Program-made: the position numbers and the translations under genes
Part shown: piece after piece, positions 63,659 through 64,000 of the stretch
Layout: the number at the start of each line of letters is the position of its first letter
How positions within the stretch are numbered: the stretch's first letter is position 1
DNA from: Clostridium sp. CAG:914
GTDB lineage: Bacteria; Bacillota_I; Bacilli_A; RF39; UBA660
DNA: 64,000 nt
Direction: 5' to 3'
NCBI GenBank assembly: GCA_000437895.1
Contig: FR902155.1
Span: 48,955 to 112,954 of the forward strand
Notes under the pieces: model-generated
Database searches by the model: none
Told to the model about the DNA's origin: nothing
The model's input: only the letters and a program-made list of their open reading frames with translations

Positions 63659-64000
63659 TTATTTACCACCCTTTTTCGTTCTAGTCCTTCCTGTTAGCTT
63701 ATATCCATTATTTAATAAACTTTTATCATTATTAGATGTACTCCATTTATAATCAATAGTACCATTAATATATTCTCTTGTAGCATATCTATAATAAGTA
63801 ACATCCCTAACATCATGCATTGTAATTACACTTGTTACCTTTTTATAACATCTTTGATTTGTTTCATTAGTTAAAGTAAATCCAGTAGGACATGATTTAA
63901 TTATAGATTTATAATAAACCTTTTTACAAGTATTGTTTATTTTTTCATAACCACTTGGACATGTTGCTGCATTTGTTTTAGTTTTAACACAGCTATTTCC
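63659..64000 (-). CDS. 3' part of a cysteine-rich protein, cut by the window edge
   Basis: The minus-strand frame is open from the window edge to TAA at 63659-63661, giving 113 residues. It has a short repeat with paired cysteines (TCPSGYEKINNTCKKVYYK, then SCPTGFTLTNETNQRCYKK), an EGF- or coat-protein-like layout, and ends in a basic tail TRTKKGGK. It is probably secreted and disulfide-bonded. The start lies outside the window. Confidence 0.65.
   Translation of the reverse strand, partial: GNSCVKTKTNAATCPSGYEKINNTCKKVYYKSIIKSCPTGFTLTNETNQRCYKKVTSVITMHDVRDVTYYRYATREYINGTIDYKWSTSNNDKSLLNNGYKLTGRTRTKKGGK

Noticed and set aside
1..64000. UGA read as tryptophan (Mycoplasma code)
   Set aside because: Several genes end in TGA at ATGA junctions with the next gene (near 1692, 5138 and 41575), and Trp is written TGG throughout. 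Only the Rieske/FAD gene shows TGA at a likely Trp.

Overview
The window is about 64 kb of very AT-rich DNA. Nearly every gene is easily recognisable as belonging to a low-GC Gram-positive bacterium. UGA is a true stop: several genes end in TGA inside ATGA overlaps with the next gene (near 1692, 5138 and 41575), and tryptophan is written TGG, so the code is standard and not the Mycoplasma code. Cell-wall genes are present (a class A penicillin-binding protein, a FemAB-type bridge enzyme, a VanY-type carboxypeptidase), together with three sporulation-type genes (gerE, gerM, spoIIIAH) and Bacillus-like neighbourhoods (scpA-scpB, dnaD-nth, recU-ponA, gerM close to gerE). This fits an uncultured, partly reduced member of the Bacilli (RF39 / Erysipelotrichales-like gut lineages). 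The species cannot be named from this sequence.

Layout. 1-6.4 kb (minus strand): an ABC-2 exporter operon, two small unknown genes, then a transcription unit with rnfC-like, rnfD-like and hpt. 6.5-19.9 kb: a short M3-like peptidase (plus strand), then on the minus strand a CofE-like ligase, hisS, a beta-lactamase-fold hydrolase, a sensor protein that has lost its phosphotransfer residues, two tandem acyltransferases, mtaB, pdp, scpB, scpA and a metallophosphatase. 20.0-21.9 kb: a leucine-rich-repeat gene and a small partner gene between 85-bp direct repeats. 21.9-28.8 kb: one promoter-to-terminator operon for arginine uptake and fermentation (binding protein, permease, ATPase, arcA, arcB, arcC, YfcC-family antiporter). 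29.6-31.4 kb: gerM, gerE, spoIIIAH. 31.5-35.8 kb: a YtrA-type regulated ABC transporter with a perfect operator, a surface beta-repeat membrane protein, an AI-2E family protein and rpoZ.

35.9-43.3 kb (plus strand): vanY-like, tRNA-Ser(GCU), recU, ponA, a two-component system and tmRNA. 43.5-48.9 kb is the accessory-looking part: an HNH endonuclease, a decayed YhcG/DUF1016 nuclease, an orphan gene, a MerR regulator with a 19-bp spacer promoter, and a Rieske/FAD oxidoreductase that seems to have lost its start codon and one tryptophan codon. 49.0-64.0 kb is housekeeping: tmcAL, a femX-like gene, a nucleoside kinase, lepB, rplS, rnhB, a thioredoxin-like lipoprotein, maf, rubrerythrin, parC, a tail-anchored protein, ferredoxin, nth, dnaD and several small membrane proteins, ending in a cysteine-rich gene cut by the window edge.

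The most interesting points are: the RnfC/RnfD pair that stands alone and seems to have lost its flavin/NADH site motifs; the repeat-flanked LRR cassette with an internal 132-bp duplication; the sensor protein with Lys for the phospho-His and Ser for the phospho-Asp; the lone CofE homologue; nth reading 133 bp into the antisense of ferredoxin; and the TGA in place of a conserved Trp in the Rieske/FAD gene. No CRISPR array, insertion sequence or rRNA was seen.
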